From assembly GCA_031288795.1 (NCBI GenBank), contig JAITQS010000062.1, positions 1 through 38,597 on the forward strand: a stretch of 38,597 bases of DNA, written 5' to 3'. The notes beneath the pieces were generated by a model. That model worked only from the letters and a program-made list of their open reading frames with translations. It was not told where the DNA came from and ran no database searches. A program made the position numbers and the translations under genes. Positions 29,448-38,596 of this stretch are shown piece after piece; within the stretch, counting starts at the first letter, position 1, and every line of letters begins with the position of its first letter. This stretch comes from Holosporaceae bacterium (lineage in GTDB: Bacteria > Pseudomonadota > Alphaproteobacteria > UBA3830).

Positions 29448-29759
29448 ATGTATATCGAAAAATCTAAAGTACCACCATCGTTCGCGTCAATTGTGGATTC
29501 CATATGGGAAAAACTCCCGAATAAGCCGGAATACATTGGCATTTTTTATGATTGGAGCAAAGTGGTGGGAAGCTATTACTCCTCCATATCGGCTCCCCAT
29601 AAAGTTCTGACATCCGGTAAGAAAAAAAACCTATTTCTGAAGGTAAAAAAAGGATACTCTCTGGAAATTCAGTATGCAATTCCTCATATTTTGGATCTAG
29701 TACATAAATTTTTGGGAAAAGTATACTTCTCCGGCATAAAAATTATGCAATCGGATTAA
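29448..29759 (+). CDS. DUF721/DciA-like protein
   Basis: The 103-residue product matches the DUF721 domain: WSKVVGSYYSSISAPHKV, LFLKVKKGYSLEIQYAIPHIL and a closing FSGIKIMQ. DciA proteins load the replicative helicase DnaB in bacteria without DnaC. Many alphaproteobacteria carry a DUF721 gene immediately before a DsbA-like gene, as here. This version consists of the core domain only. The exact role here is inferred. Confidence 0.8.
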   Translation: MYIEKSKVPPSFASIVDSIWEKLPNKPEYIGIFYDWSKVVGSYYSSISAPHKVLTSGKKKNLFLKVKKGYSLEIQYAIPHILDLVHKFLGKVYFSGIKIMQSD

Positions 29760-29821
29760 AGCTGGCGCAAGTTAATCGAAAATTAAGAAGTCTTTGTTCT
29801 AATGGTTGGAGTAGAGACCGG

Positions 29822-30628
29822 ATGGAATTTTTAGTTATCTTGGAAAATAAAATGGAGCTTTTTAAAAAAAGAATAAAATCGTGTTTGGGAAAAATTCCGC
29901 CGGCGGAAGTAGGAACAATTTTTGGTCATTTTCGAGTATTTTTATTTTTCATATTTACATTGCTGCTGGTCGTTTGCAGCAGCCCGTCTAAATACGTCGC
30001 GGCAGATGACTTATCTCCGGAAGAGTCCTATGTTTCCAGCGATACAGAAGATGACACCGAAGAATCCTTTGCGGGAAATCTGGCAAAATTGCAGTTTCCG
30101 GACGAATTTAAATTGGAGGAAGTCGTTTTAGGTCAAGATAACGCGCCCGTAACGCTGGTAATGTATACGTCGTTTAGCTGCCCCCACTGCCGAAAGTTTC
30201 ACCTGGAGGAATTTCCAAAATTCAAGAAACGCTACGTTGATACCGGAAAGGTAAAGGTGTACCTGAGAAGCTATCTTGACGATCTGGGAGCCCTCGAGTC
30301 GGCCACGCTCGTCAGATGCCTGTGCGGACAATCCATCAATGAAATTACCAAAATCTATCACTATATTTTCTCACAACAGCCCAAATGGTTGAAATCAGAG
30401 GATCCTCGAGAATTTTTGAAAAAAATCTTCAGAACACAAAAATATGCTCCGGAAGACATCGATAAATGCATTGAAAACCAAAGAGTACTGGCGGGATTAA
30501 TGAAAGAACAGCAGAGAGCCATGCACGAATTCAAATTAATATCGATGCCGGCCTTTATCGTTAACGGAAAAATACATCAGGGAATGATAACTTGCCAAAA
30601 ATTAGCTGATATGTGTGGAGTGAATTAG
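29822..30628 (+). CDS. DsbA-family thiol oxidoreductase
   Basis: The 268-residue product has an N-terminal membrane anchor or signal (about residues 37-53), an acidic linker (about 60-90) and a thioredoxin-fold domain. CPHC (120-123) is the redox-active motif and SMPAFIV carries the cis-Pro. It would oxidise or shuffle thiols in the periplasm. LLLVVC near residue 52 is not a good lipobox because Val precedes Cys. ATG 29822 follows GGAG by ten bases; ATG 29852 is an alternative. Five or more further Cys residues in the domain are unusual for DsbA. Confidence 0.87.
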   Translation: MEFLVILENKMELFKKRIKSCLGKIPPAEVGTIFGHFRVFLFFIFTLLLVVCSSPSKYVAADDLSPEESYVSSDTEDDTEESFAGNLAKLQFPDEFKLEEVVLGQDNAPVTLVMYTSFSCPHCRKFHLEEFPKFKKRYVDTGKVKVYLRSYLDDLGALESATLVRCLCGQSINEITKIYHYIFSQQPKWLKSEDPREFLKKIFRTQKYAPEDIDKCIENQRVLAGLMKEQQRAMHEFKLISMPAFIVNGKIHQGMITCQKLADMCGVN

Positions 30629-30633
30629 ATCAC

Positions 30634-33600
30634 ATGCCAAATATAGAACAAATTTTAATAATTGTTTTTTTCTTGACGACCATTGTTGCTATCTTGGGGA
30701 TGCTTTTTTGCAAAAAGAAGATTCTTCAACTCTCGCTGAAAATTGATGCTCTGCTGGCGGGAATTAACCAGTTGAAAAATATTCCCTACGAAAACACCGA
30801 GACAATGTCTGCTTCCGACGACGTCACCCAAAATGATATTGTCGTCGTTGATGAACAAAAAAATCAACCTAGCAGCGAAAACGATGCACTAGACGGCGAT
30901 GACGAATCCGAATACTTTTTTATCCATCAGTTGGAAAAATATTTCGCGATAAATATTGCGGGAATCGTTGGAATTGCCGCAATTACCGCCGGTATTATAT
31001 TTTTATTGGTGTCCGCCGCCACAGCGCTGAACGCCATCGGACGCTTTCTACTGACATGCGCCTCCTCGCTGGTAATTTACGGAGTTAATTATTTTTACAT
31101 AGATAAAAAAGAATGGAGCCGTGTTTATGCATGGCTGGAAAGCATCAGCGGAGTTATGTTATTGACCGGATGCGTGATATCAGCGAGTGTGCCATCCATG
31201 AAATTTTGCTCTAATGGCCTGGCCTCCAGCCTTGTGATATTTAGTATTTTTATGAATATGGCCATTGGTTTAAAAAGTAAAGTACAGGCGTCGGCTTGTA
31301 TACACACGGTGTTCGGTTTGGTGGCCATGCGCATGATTCCTTTTTCATATGCATCATTTGTGCTTACTTCGACCATTGCCGCAATTGGTCTTTTCATGGC
31401 CCTGAATGAATACAAATGGAACATGCACCTTGTTTTAACCACTCTACTTTACACCCTGATACATTTTTTCTGGGCAAGGGCATTTGCATTTGCGCCATTT
31501 CCTTCTCTTGTGGCCTGCACCATTGTGGGGATAATTTCGCTTGCCATTCATTACCAAAGAAGCTATGAAACGCCTCCCTGTGACGCCATATCGCTAACGG
31601 TGCGACTTATTCTCTGGACTTGCCTCGTCATCAATTTATCAATTCATTTGATTAATCCAGTGGATATAATTTTTCTTCTGGCAGGCGCCGGAATGGCCTA
31701 TGCCGTTTCCACATATGCTCTGAAAAATAATAGCATATGGCTGCACATCTGCGACAAAATTGTTTCTTTTGTCTTCCTTATGATCGCCTGCTTTAGGCTG
31801 TCAGCCTACGGTGTTGAAATCCCCAAGATAATGCTGCTGGCGATATCGGTGGCCACGGTTTTTTTGTATTTCCTATCTTTGGTGGGGGAAAAATATATTT
31901 TTCGCATAGTAAATCTGTTTGTTCTTGGAGGATATGGGCTATTAGCGGCGTATAATCTAGGAATATGTTTTGGGGCAGAACATCAGATATCGCTGGAGTT
32001 TATTTATGCGTTTGCTTTGCATTCCGTTCTGTTGTATGGATTGTATCCATTTTTGGAAAAAAATGCGACCCATAAACAGGTGTCTTTTGGCCTAGGTAAA
32101 CGATTTTTGACATTTTTAGCGCTGCCATTGTGTCTAGTTTCAATGGTTTGGGTATACATAGCGTTTTACCTTATGCCTCACAATCTGGTTTTATCTTTGG
32201 TGGCCATTATTTCATGCTGCTATGTGGTGGTTTTGCGTCACCGAACAGACGATTACATTACGAATTGCTTGTCCCTATTGGCGATTTTTACCGGTGGTTT
32301 CATCTGCATCTACAAAATCTACAACCATGCGCACACGCCACTGTTATACAATGTCCGAGTATTGCTATTTGCCCTAATTGTGGCGATCTGGGACCTTTAT
32401 TTTAGTATTCGCAGAAAAAATAAAACGTTGTTGCCCAATAGCAAAAAATATTCGCCGGGAAATGCTCTAAACGATGATCGCCTTCGGACATGGCCGCCGA
32501 TATTACTTTTGTGGCTGACACTGATCGTAAGCATCTACTCCTATATAAAAAATGTAAATCCAGTAGGAATTGGAATCGGTTGGCTATTTATATCGTTGCT
32601 AATCTGCCCCATGAGAAATTATTTTAGACAAACAGCGCAAAAAAATCCTGATTCCCCGGAAGCATTGGCCACGAAAATCTCCCCCGATTCAAACGCAATG
32701 CCGCTGGAAATTGCTCATGGCGCAGACTTCTCGGAGAATTATGAAAAAGAAACACAGCCACTGGAAACCTCGCGCGAAGCCGCCACGTACTCTTCAAACT
32801 CCAGGACCCAAACCGTAGATCCCACAACAAAAATACCTCCGAATGTAATTTATGAACAATTCATGTATCTCGGATTAGCGGGAATATTGTTGTCTTTGAT
32901 AAGGTTTTTTGGGTGGGATATCGGCAATGAAGCCATCGTCTTTGCTAAAATGAAATCACGAATATTGGCGGAATTATTTCTGCTGGGTACCACTGCCTAC
33001 TGGATAAAAAACGAAAATCAAAACAATGGAAAACAAGCTAATCTGTTGCTGGAAGCTCTTCTGCTTTTAGGAATTATCTGCGTAATGCGCGAGACGTCGC
33101 TGACATGTCAAATGCTGATTTGGCCACTGATGGCCTTCGGCTGCTATTTTGCAGCGCTCCGAGCAGTATACATTCATAGAATCCGATTATATTCCTATTT
33201 TTTCTATTTCTTCTCGTTGTTTCATATGGCATTTATCACCTGTTTCTACGGTCAGGAATTATCTTCGAAGCTGGGCAATAGATTTCTTATCGTAAATATA
33301 TTGGCCATATCAATGTTAGCAGGATTCATGGTGTTTGCTCTCGAAAAACAACGGAGATTCGAACGCATATTAATTCCGATCTCCATGAAATGGCTGCTAA
33401 AATTTCGTGAAATAATTATCAAATATTATGTTGAAGCTTTGTTGTATCCGCTGCTAATCGCAATTGCGCTTTTTATATATAACAGTTTCTCCCATGTTTT
33501 GTTGTCGTTTTTATGGCTGGTGGAGTGTTTTGCGCTATTCGTCATTGGCATACATCTAAAAAATCCAGGATTTAGAAATGCATCCATAATCTTTGCGGGA

Positions 33601-33735
33601 TCAATATGTCTAAGAGTAATATTTTACGACTTGTATGGCGAAGATTTCCTAACTAAAGCTCTGGTATTTTTGGGAATCGGTTTGATTTTAATGACCGTAA
33701 ATCTTATGCGTCCTCCAAAAATCGCTGATAAATGA
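30634..33735 (+). CDS. Very large DUF2339-type membrane protein
   Basis: The product of about 1033 residues has an N-terminal helix, a short coiled and acidic stretch (to about residue 100), and then more than twenty hydrophobic segments. FAINIAGIVGIAAITAGIIF followed by the helix-rich region matches DUF2339 proteins, whose function is unknown. A hydrophilic insertion (about 665-745) splits the membrane region in two. ATG 30634 stands just after the dsbA stop; an overlapping ATG at 30613 would add seven residues. In relatives the DUF721-DsbA pair is often followed by smc; that gene is not here. Confidence 0.75.
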   Translation: MPNIEQILIIVFFLTTIVAILGMLFCKKKILQLSLKIDALLAGINQLKNIPYENTETMSASDDVTQNDIVVVDEQKNQPSSENDALDGDDESEYFFIHQLEKYFAINIAGIVGIAAITAGIIFLLVSAATALNAIGRFLLTCASSLVIYGVNYFYIDKKEWSRVYAWLESISGVMLLTGCVISASVPSMKFCSNGLASSLVIFSIFMNMAIGLKSKVQASACIHTVFGLVAMRMIPFSYASFVLTSTIAAIGLFMALNEYKWNMHLVLTTLLYTLIHFFWARAFAFAPFPSLVACTIVGIISLAIHYQRSYETPPCDAISLTVRLILWTCLVINLSIHLINPVDIIFLLAGAGMAYAVSTYALKNNSIWLHICDKIVSFVFLMIACFRLSAYGVEIPKIMLLAISVATVFLYFLSLVGEKYIFRIVNLFVLGGYGLLAAYNLGICFGAEHQISLEFIYAFALHSVLLYGLYPFLEKNATHKQVSFGLGKRFLTFLALPLCLVSMVWVYIAFYLMPHNLVLSLVAIISCCYVVVLRHRTDDYITNCLSLLAIFTGGFICIYKIYNHAHTPLLYNVRVLLFALIVAIWDLYFSIRRKNKTLLPNSKKYSPGNALNDDRLRTWPPILLLWLTLIVSIYSYIKNVNPVGIGIGWLFISLLICPMRNYFRQTAQKNPDSPEALATKISPDSNAMPLEIAHGADFSENYEKETQPLETSREAATYSSNSRTQTVDPTTKIPPNVIYEQFMYLGLAGILLSLIRFFGWDIGNEAIVFAKMKSRILAELFLLGTTAYWIKNENQNNGKQANLLLEALLLLGIICVMRETSLTCQMLIWPLMAFGCYFAALRAVYIHRIRLYSYFFYFFSLFHMAFITCFYGQELSSKLGNRFLIVNILAISMLAGFMVFALEKQRRFERILIPISMKWLLKFREIIIKYYVEALLYPLLIAIALFIYNSFSHVLLSFLWLVECFALFVIGIHLKNPGFRNASIIFAGSICLRVIFYDLYGEDFLTKALVFLGIGLILMTVNLMRPPKIADK

Positions 33736-33888
33736 GAGTCTGCTTCGTCTACCATTAGGTGGCAATCGCATTTTTACGATTTTTAGGCAAAACATTTTCG
33801 CCGTGACAAAAGAAAATTGTCCCAAACATTGTTTTATTCATTATTTTTTTATTTTTATTTGATAAAATTATCAATAAATGAGAAAATT

Positions 33889-34491
33889 ATGCCTAGAATA
33901 TTATATACCATGATCATATCATTATTTTTCGCGCTCGAAATAGAGGCGATTCCCATAGATACGCCGGAAGTTAACTATACGGGCGAAGGAACGTTTGCCA
34001 TCAAATGTCCCGACGGCTGGGGCTACAGAACTTTTCGCGGAGATAACGGACTGATAGCAGTGCTATGGCCGGCCGAGTCTACTTTTAACGCAGCCGGAAC
34101 GGCCATTTTTGTATTTATGCAAAATTCTGGCAGACCGCTCCCGGAAATTCCATGTAATATAAATTTATTTACGGAAAAATGTACAAAAGCGAATTTTCAT
34201 TTTGTCTCAAAGCAAGATATTAATGATCCAACGAAATCTCTAAACGAAAAATACTTCACAGGGAAATGCGGAAAAACGATGATTCTGTTCGAAGAAATTA
34301 TTCGAGAATACACGCTTATTTTTGCGTTCATTTCTGATGGCTATGTCACAAAAAATCAACTGGCGGATGTTAAAGAAGCCGTTGCCAACTACAGGGTAGA
34401 GCTGGAAGAATATATAAAAATGATAGATAGCCTCAATAACGAAGAAGCCGAAAGCAAAAGCGATACTAAAGAAACCGAAAGCGATACTTAG
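33889..34491 (+). CDS. Exported protein of unknown function
   Basis: ATG 33889 begins a signal peptide, MPRILYTMIISLFFALEIEA, with GAGAAA upstream; an open frame before it lacks signal features. The mature protein (about 180 residues) contains GTFAIKCPDGWGYR and LIAVLWPAESTFNAAGTAIFVFM. These recall uncharacterised exported proteins of other intracellular bacteria, but I cannot name the family. The last 15 residues are a short acidic repeat (ESKSDTKETESDT). It is convergent with the TPR-like gene. Confidence 0.68.
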   Translation: MPRILYTMIISLFFALEIEAIPIDTPEVNYTGEGTFAIKCPDGWGYRTFRGDNGLIAVLWPAESTFNAAGTAIFVFMQNSGRPLPEIPCNINLFTEKCTKANFHFVSKQDINDPTKSLNEKYFTGKCGKTMILFEEIIREYTLIFAFISDGYVTKNQLADVKEAVANYRVELEEYIKMIDSLNNEEAESKSDTKETESDT

Positions 34492-34497
34492 GAATTC

Positions 34498-34534
34498 AGG
34501 GACCATGGCATAGACCGCTACCCGACTGATCCCT
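34498..34534. terminator. Inverted repeat between convergent genes
   Basis: AGGGACCA (34498-34505) pairs with TGATCCCT (34527-34534), seven of eight positions plus a wobble, with a 21-base loop. It is followed by CCTATTTTC on the plus strand. It could end both convergent transcripts, but the tail is poor. Part of it, read on the minus strand as GGATCAGTCGGGTAGC, nearly matches 6062-6078. Confidence 0.4.
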
Positions 34535-34560
34535 CCTATTTTCATGTCTCGTCTATTTTA

Positions 34561-36270
34561 TCACTTGTCTTCTTCGGCTTCTTCTTTATCGAAGCTCTTT
34601 TCTTTAGTTAAGCTAGTGGTAATGAGTTCTAGGTCTCCATCCAGGTATTTTCTTTTGGACGGAAACGGCGTCCCCTGCTCTTCGATACCATCTTCTGTAG
34701 AACTAGATATTTTTTCGTATTCACGTTTTCTTTTGATTGGAGTCGACGGGGCATGCGCTTCGGTAATATTTTTTAGATGATTATTAACTATTTTTTCATC
34801 TTCATCTTCATCTTCATCATCATCATCGGAATTTTCTTCTTTGATCAAGCCTACAGCGATACGGCTTTCCATAATTTTTTCCATAACCTCCAATATATTT
34901 TCCTGATTTCCAGTAGCTCGTAATTCATTCACAACCGATTCATTTTTCCAATTCTCTCTTGCCTGCGCTTTTGCCTGCATTTGTTCTGCTTTTTCCTGTT
35001 GATTATTTTTATAATAGGAATAGCTTAACATAATTAAAGCGGCAGTTTCCCATTTTGCAGGTATTGCACCGTATTCTAAAGTGTCTTCTAGGCCATCGCT
35101 AATGGAAGACATAGACTCCAGATAAAATAATTTTTCCAAGCATTCCTGTGCTCTCCCGTGATCTTTTGAGGAGACCAGGGCTATTCCAGACATATAAATC
35201 ATCTCGAGCAATTCATGGAGGAATAATTTATTGGTCAAAAGCTTACTATTATTATGTCGTTCATATGGAGTGCAAAATAATTCATAAAGAGCTATTTTTT
35301 GCGAAGGATCTTTGGTGAATCTAAAGAGTACTATAAGCATTTCGGTAATTGCGCGGGGGCTGCATACTAAAGATTGTAGTGCTCTGAAAAGATATTGGCC
35401 CTCAATCCCAAGAGTTGGACTTAGGTTACTATACAGTAATTGCACCTCCTCTCTTCCGCTGGCCACCATAGCGGCGTCCATGGTACTGGTCATTTCTGTT
35501 TTTGGCTGTTTTTCTGACAGGTATTTATTTAATTTCCGGTGTCGTTCAGCATAGAATATTGATTTTCCTTGATTTTTTAATTTTTCATATGATTCAGCCA
35601 GTATTCCATAAATTTGGGGATAAAATTTTTCATAGGTTTGAAGCTGCGATCCCGAAAGATTATTGTCATGTCCCAATGCATATTCTATGTATTCCACTGC
35701 TTTTTTATAATTTTTGGCATTATGGTATTTATATCCAGCAAATATAATTGCTTCTTTTTCGTAATTTTCCAATTTGTAATTTTTTTCATTGGACTGTATA
35801 AACGCATCCATGGACTTTTCATTAATTGACACCAGGAAATTTACGGCCTCATTATTATTTCCCAAATGATGGTGGGTTACTCCGAGATACATCCAGATTC
35901 TGATCAGGTCGTTGGGCGCAAGGTAATGGCACAGTCCTTTATTTTCGAGAGTCTTCAATGGGGTTAATAGTGAACCAAGAATAGTTATATTTCCATGCAG
36001 ATAAACAGGGTCGTCAACATTCTTACAAATTTCTACCTTCTTCAAAAATACTTTAGCTGCTTCGTCGGGATTTCTATTGGTGAAACTTAATATTGCCATT
36101 GTGAGATCGACCTGCGCTTTGGTCAGCTCAGGATTTTTCGTTGGATTTACAAATTGAATATTTAAGTTGTTAAAATAAGGTAAATAATCGTGGGTGCAGC
36201 ATTCCGCGGAGTTTGAGCATATACAAAACATCGTAATAGAAGTTATTATTGAACAACAATTTTTTACCAT
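34561..36270 (-). CDS. Exported TPR-like protein with acidic, NLS-like tail
   Basis: ATG 36270 follows AAAAGGAG and starts a Cys-rich signal peptide (residues 1 to about 22). The 569-residue product has degenerate helical repeats of TPR type (about 45-250 and 340-440), such as WMYLGVTHHHLGNNNEAVNFL and YHNAKNYKKAVEYIEYALG. The tail is distinct: an acidic run DDDDEDEDEDE (482-492), then PIKRKR (511-516) and PSKRK (537-541), which resemble eukaryotic nuclear localisation signals. An open frame extends 94 codons upstream but has no signal or ribosome site. An exported helical-repeat protein with such a tail is a candidate effector; this is inference. Confidence 0.75.
   Translation of the reverse strand: MVKNCCSIITSITMFCICSNSAECCTHDYLPYFNNLNIQFVNPTKNPELTKAQVDLTMAILSFTNRNPDEAAKVFLKKVEICKNVDDPVYLHGNITILGSLLTPLKTLENKGLCHYLAPNDLIRIWMYLGVTHHHLGNNNEAVNFLVSINEKSMDAFIQSNEKNYKLENYEKEAIIFAGYKYHNAKNYKKAVEYIEYALGHDNNLSGSQLQTYEKFYPQIYGILAESYEKLKNQGKSIFYAERHRKLNKYLSEKQPKTEMTSTMDAAMVASGREEVQLLYSNLSPTLGIEGQYLFRALQSLVCSPRAITEMLIVLFRFTKDPSQKIALYELFCTPYERHNNSKLLTNKLFLHELLEMIYMSGIALVSSKDHGRAQECLEKLFYLESMSSISDGLEDTLEYGAIPAKWETAALIMLSYSYYKNNQQEKAEQMQAKAQARENWKNESVVNELRATGNQENILEVMEKIMESRIAVGLIKEENSDDDDEDEDEDEKIVNNHLKNITEAHAPSTPIKRKREYEKISSSTEDGIEEQGTPFPSKRKYLDGDLELITTSLTKEKSFDKEEAEEDK
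34796..34829. repeat. In-frame TTCATC/ATC microsatellite
   Basis: Repeats of TTCATC and then ATC encode the acidic run of the TPR-like protein on the minus strand. Because the unit is a multiple of three, length changes would alter the acidic tract without shifting the frame. Confidence 0.8.
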
Positions 36271-36503
36271 TAATATTCTCCTTTTATATAAAGCAACTAT
36301 GTCATTATAGAGATGTATTTTAAAAATATCTGCCACAATTATAATTAACATTAAAATAATGTCAATATTATCGGAGCAAAAAACATTTGTTTTTATGTTA
36401 TAAGAGTCATGGAGAAGACTGCGGTTTTTAGAGTGTGTTGGAAAACAGAGCAAGAGGCCAATAGGTATATAAAAGAGCGGGAAAAATTGCTTTGTTGGGA
36501 TAG

Positions 36504-36531
36504 CAGACGGTAGCCAGAGGCATACCGTCTG
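36504..36531. other. Perfect stem-loop upstream of the TPR-like gene
   Basis: CAGACGGTA (36504-36512) and TACCGTCTG (36523-36531) pair perfectly, and GCC/GGC inside extends the stem. It lies about 40 bases after the protease stop codon on the minus strand. No T-run follows, so it may stabilise the 3' end rather than terminate. The rest of the 300-base gap (36271-36570) shows no gene. Confidence 0.5.
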
Positions 36532-36570
36532 TGAATATAGGAGCGGAACCATTGCACTATAGACAGTTTC

Positions 36571-37698
36571 TTATCGATTACTCATGACAGGTTTTAGAGG
36601 TTTATTTCCTTTTTCGATGTTGATAACTGCTTTCATTCTATCTATTTGTGTAGCCAGGGGATAGTCTTGGCCTCCGCCATAGACTCCGACAATGGAATAA
36701 TTGTTGCCATTTTTGTATATAATGGGGGATCCGCTGTCGCTGGGACCGTAGAAACGCGCATAGTCGTCGGGCGTGAAACCATCGGACCAAATGGAAGGTT
36801 GGGTTCTTTTTTTCAGATTCCATCCGGCGTGAAAGTTCAGCGGGGAAGGGGAAGGAAGAGTGCCGTAGCCAATGGTAAAGCAAGTTTTATTTGTTGGAAT
36901 TGCCTGCATATTTTCCAAAGAGCCTAAATTAGCGCCATTCAGTGCCATTATTTTTCTTTTTAAAACGAGGATCGCGAAGTCTTCAAACAAATTTCCTTCT
37001 TTTTCTTTAACATATGATTTGAAAAGATAGCATTTTTCTACGGGAATGCTACTGCTGTTACAGCTGTTTCCCCAGACATTTAGGTGATCTGCGTCCACAT
37101 CGGGAGTAAACCACATATAATTCGAAAGTGGATTTCCTCCTTTTATATGATTAGAAACGTATATGCCGGAGGACGTTCCCGCAACAGTTTTTATGAGATC
37201 CGCGTAGAGAGAGACATATTTTTGGTAATCGGAGTTGGCGGTGTTGGTCCAGGAGGGATGGTTATGGGCGACGGTCAACACGATTTTTCCCACAAGATTT
37301 TCCGGCATTTCATTCCAGTTGACCAGCGTTCCTGTTCCGGTGTAGGTACCGCCGATCTCGACTCTGCCCACGAATTTTGCCACCTGCTGGTAGAGAGGTC
37401 CTTGTCGAACTTCTCGGGCGAAGCGGAGCATATTGCTAATGCTATCACAGAGGTTATTGCCGCCGTATTTAGTTTTCATGGCCATGGTGAATTTGTCATT
37501 GTGCTGCGATGTTCTACTTTTGGCTGAGGCATCTGCAGATGATTTGACGTCCATTTCCAGGGATGGTCCCACGTCGGTAACGGAGCTATTTTTAATTACC
37601 GGAATCGGGGATTGCTTTACAGGTGTCGCGGCTATTACGTCCACAACTTTACCAAATGACATACATATACAACACAAAAGAATTAAATGTTTATTCAT
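36571..37698 (-). CDS. Exported trypsin-like (S1) serine protease
   Basis: The 375-residue product has a signal peptide (about residues 1-23) and a Ser/Lys-rich linker (about 24-75). An S1-type protease domain follows. The triad is visible: His in LTVAHNH, Asp in EDFAILVLKR and Ser in GPSDSGSPII. VGVYGGG supports the chymotrypsin fold. It should act outside the cytoplasm; substrate is unknown. AGGAGA lies eight bases before ATG. It sits beside other exported proteins. S1 proteases without a PDZ domain are uncommon in reduced endosymbiont genomes. Confidence 0.85.
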   Translation of the reverse strand: MNKHLILLCCICMSFGKVVDVIAATPVKQSPIPVIKNSSVTDVGPSLEMDVKSSADASAKSRTSQHNDKFTMAMKTKYGGNNLCDSISNMLRFAREVRQGPLYQQVAKFVGRVEIGGTYTGTGTLVNWNEMPENLVGKIVLTVAHNHPSWTNTANSDYQKYVSLYADLIKTVAGTSSGIYVSNHIKGGNPLSNYMWFTPDVDADHLNVWGNSCNSSSIPVEKCYLFKSYVKEKEGNLFEDFAILVLKRKIMALNGANLGSLENMQAIPTNKTCFTIGYGTLPSPSPLNFHAGWNLKKRTQPSIWSDGFTPDDYARFYGPSDSGSPIIYKNGNNYSIVGVYGGGQDYPLATQIDRMKAVINIEKGNKPLKPVMSNR

Positions 37699-37839
37699 AA
37701 CAAGTCTCCTATTGTGATGCCAATAGACAAATGGTACATCAAAAAAGTTAACAAATTATTAATTTTAAGGAAATTTTGCAAAAAAAATACGCGAATGACA
37801 ACAAATAAACAAAAAAAGTTAAAAATTTATTTCTAAAAT

Positions 37840-37899
37840 GAGACTACTGCCTGGGAGAGTAGGGAGGATCATAAATGTTAGCCATTAGGCAACAGTCTC
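37840..37899. repeat. Dispersed repeat, short 60-bp form
   Basis: GAGACTACTGCCT at the left and AGGCAACAGTCTC at the right are inverted copies at 11 of 13 positions. CATTAGGCAACAGTCTC is the exact reverse complement of the left end of the copy at 24904. The interior is unrelated to the long copies, so this is an end-only derivative. It lies in the gap between the DUF2628-type gene and the protease gene, which otherwise holds the protease promoter region. Confidence 0.75.
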
Positions 37900-37966
37900 T
37901 AAAAGGCTCTGCTAATTAAGTACATGCCCAAACACCAGGAGAGGGCATGAATATGGAATAAAATAA

Positions 37967-38596
37967 TTAGTGATGAGATTCTGCATTAGACGCAGTTGAT
38001 TGCCTTTTGTCACGATAATACAGTATTAACATTATTATTAGCATTAACACATGAGGACAAGAGAGGAAAATTATATCTAGAGCGCTAATACTTCCTAGCA
38101 ATCCGTGCCTATAGGTAGCGAATAAAGCAAATAAAAAAATGGACGCGAGAAAAAGAATAATACCGGTCTTCTTCATAACCGGAGAATTTCCTGCTGGTTT
38201 ATTGATTTTTCTCTCTATATACTTATAGTACAAAAAGTTTGCCAAAAAAATAGGAGCTATACAATAAATCAAAAAGCATGTTTTTAAAATTAATCCATCG
38301 GGAAAGATTAGCATCGTAACATTGAAAACTACGGAAATTAGATACAATATTGCAGCTTCCAGATACATTTTTCTGTAGGCAAACCAGAAGACGCCCACAA
38401 AAAACGCAGCAAAATTGAACGAAATCACTTTTCCAGAATTTATTTTATTTAGTATCCATAAATAATAGGAGTCATTTCTAGATAATGCTTCTTTGTTGCA
38501 GCTTACATGAGGTCTTATGGATTTTTGATAATCATTTAACGTTTTTTCATTTAGGTTAAATCGTCTAGAGTGCGATGCTACCAAACCCCACAGCGA
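37967..38596 (-). CDS. DUF2628-type membrane protein (5' end outside window)
   Basis: The frame stays open to the right edge, so the start is probably beyond it; the first start codon inside the window is a TTG at 38584. The visible part has SFNFAAFFVGVFWFAYRKMYL, the DUF2628 signature, followed by membrane segments at about residues 75-110 and 140-195 of the visible chain. Function is unknown. The C-terminal end is hydrophilic and basic. Confidence 0.75.
   Translation of the reverse strand, partial: SLWGLVASHSRRFNLNEKTLNDYQKSIRPHVSCNKEALSRNDSYYLWILNKINSGKVISFNFAAFFVGVFWFAYRKMYLEAAILYLISVVFNVTMLIFPDGLILKTCFLIYCIAPIFLANFLYYKYIERKINKPAGNSPVMKKTGIILFLASIFLFALFATYRHGLLGSISALDIIFLSCPHVLMLIIMLILYYRDKRQSTASNAESHH

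Noticed and set aside
29940-29990. Lipobox in the DsbA-like protein
   Set aside because: The residue before Cys is Val, and the Cys is followed by a Ser/Pro/Lys stretch; a simple signal or anchor is more likely.
36271-36552. 94-codon N-terminal extension of the TPR-like gene
   Set aside because: The signal peptide and AAAAGGAG site both point to ATG 36270; the extension is AT-rich with no family features.
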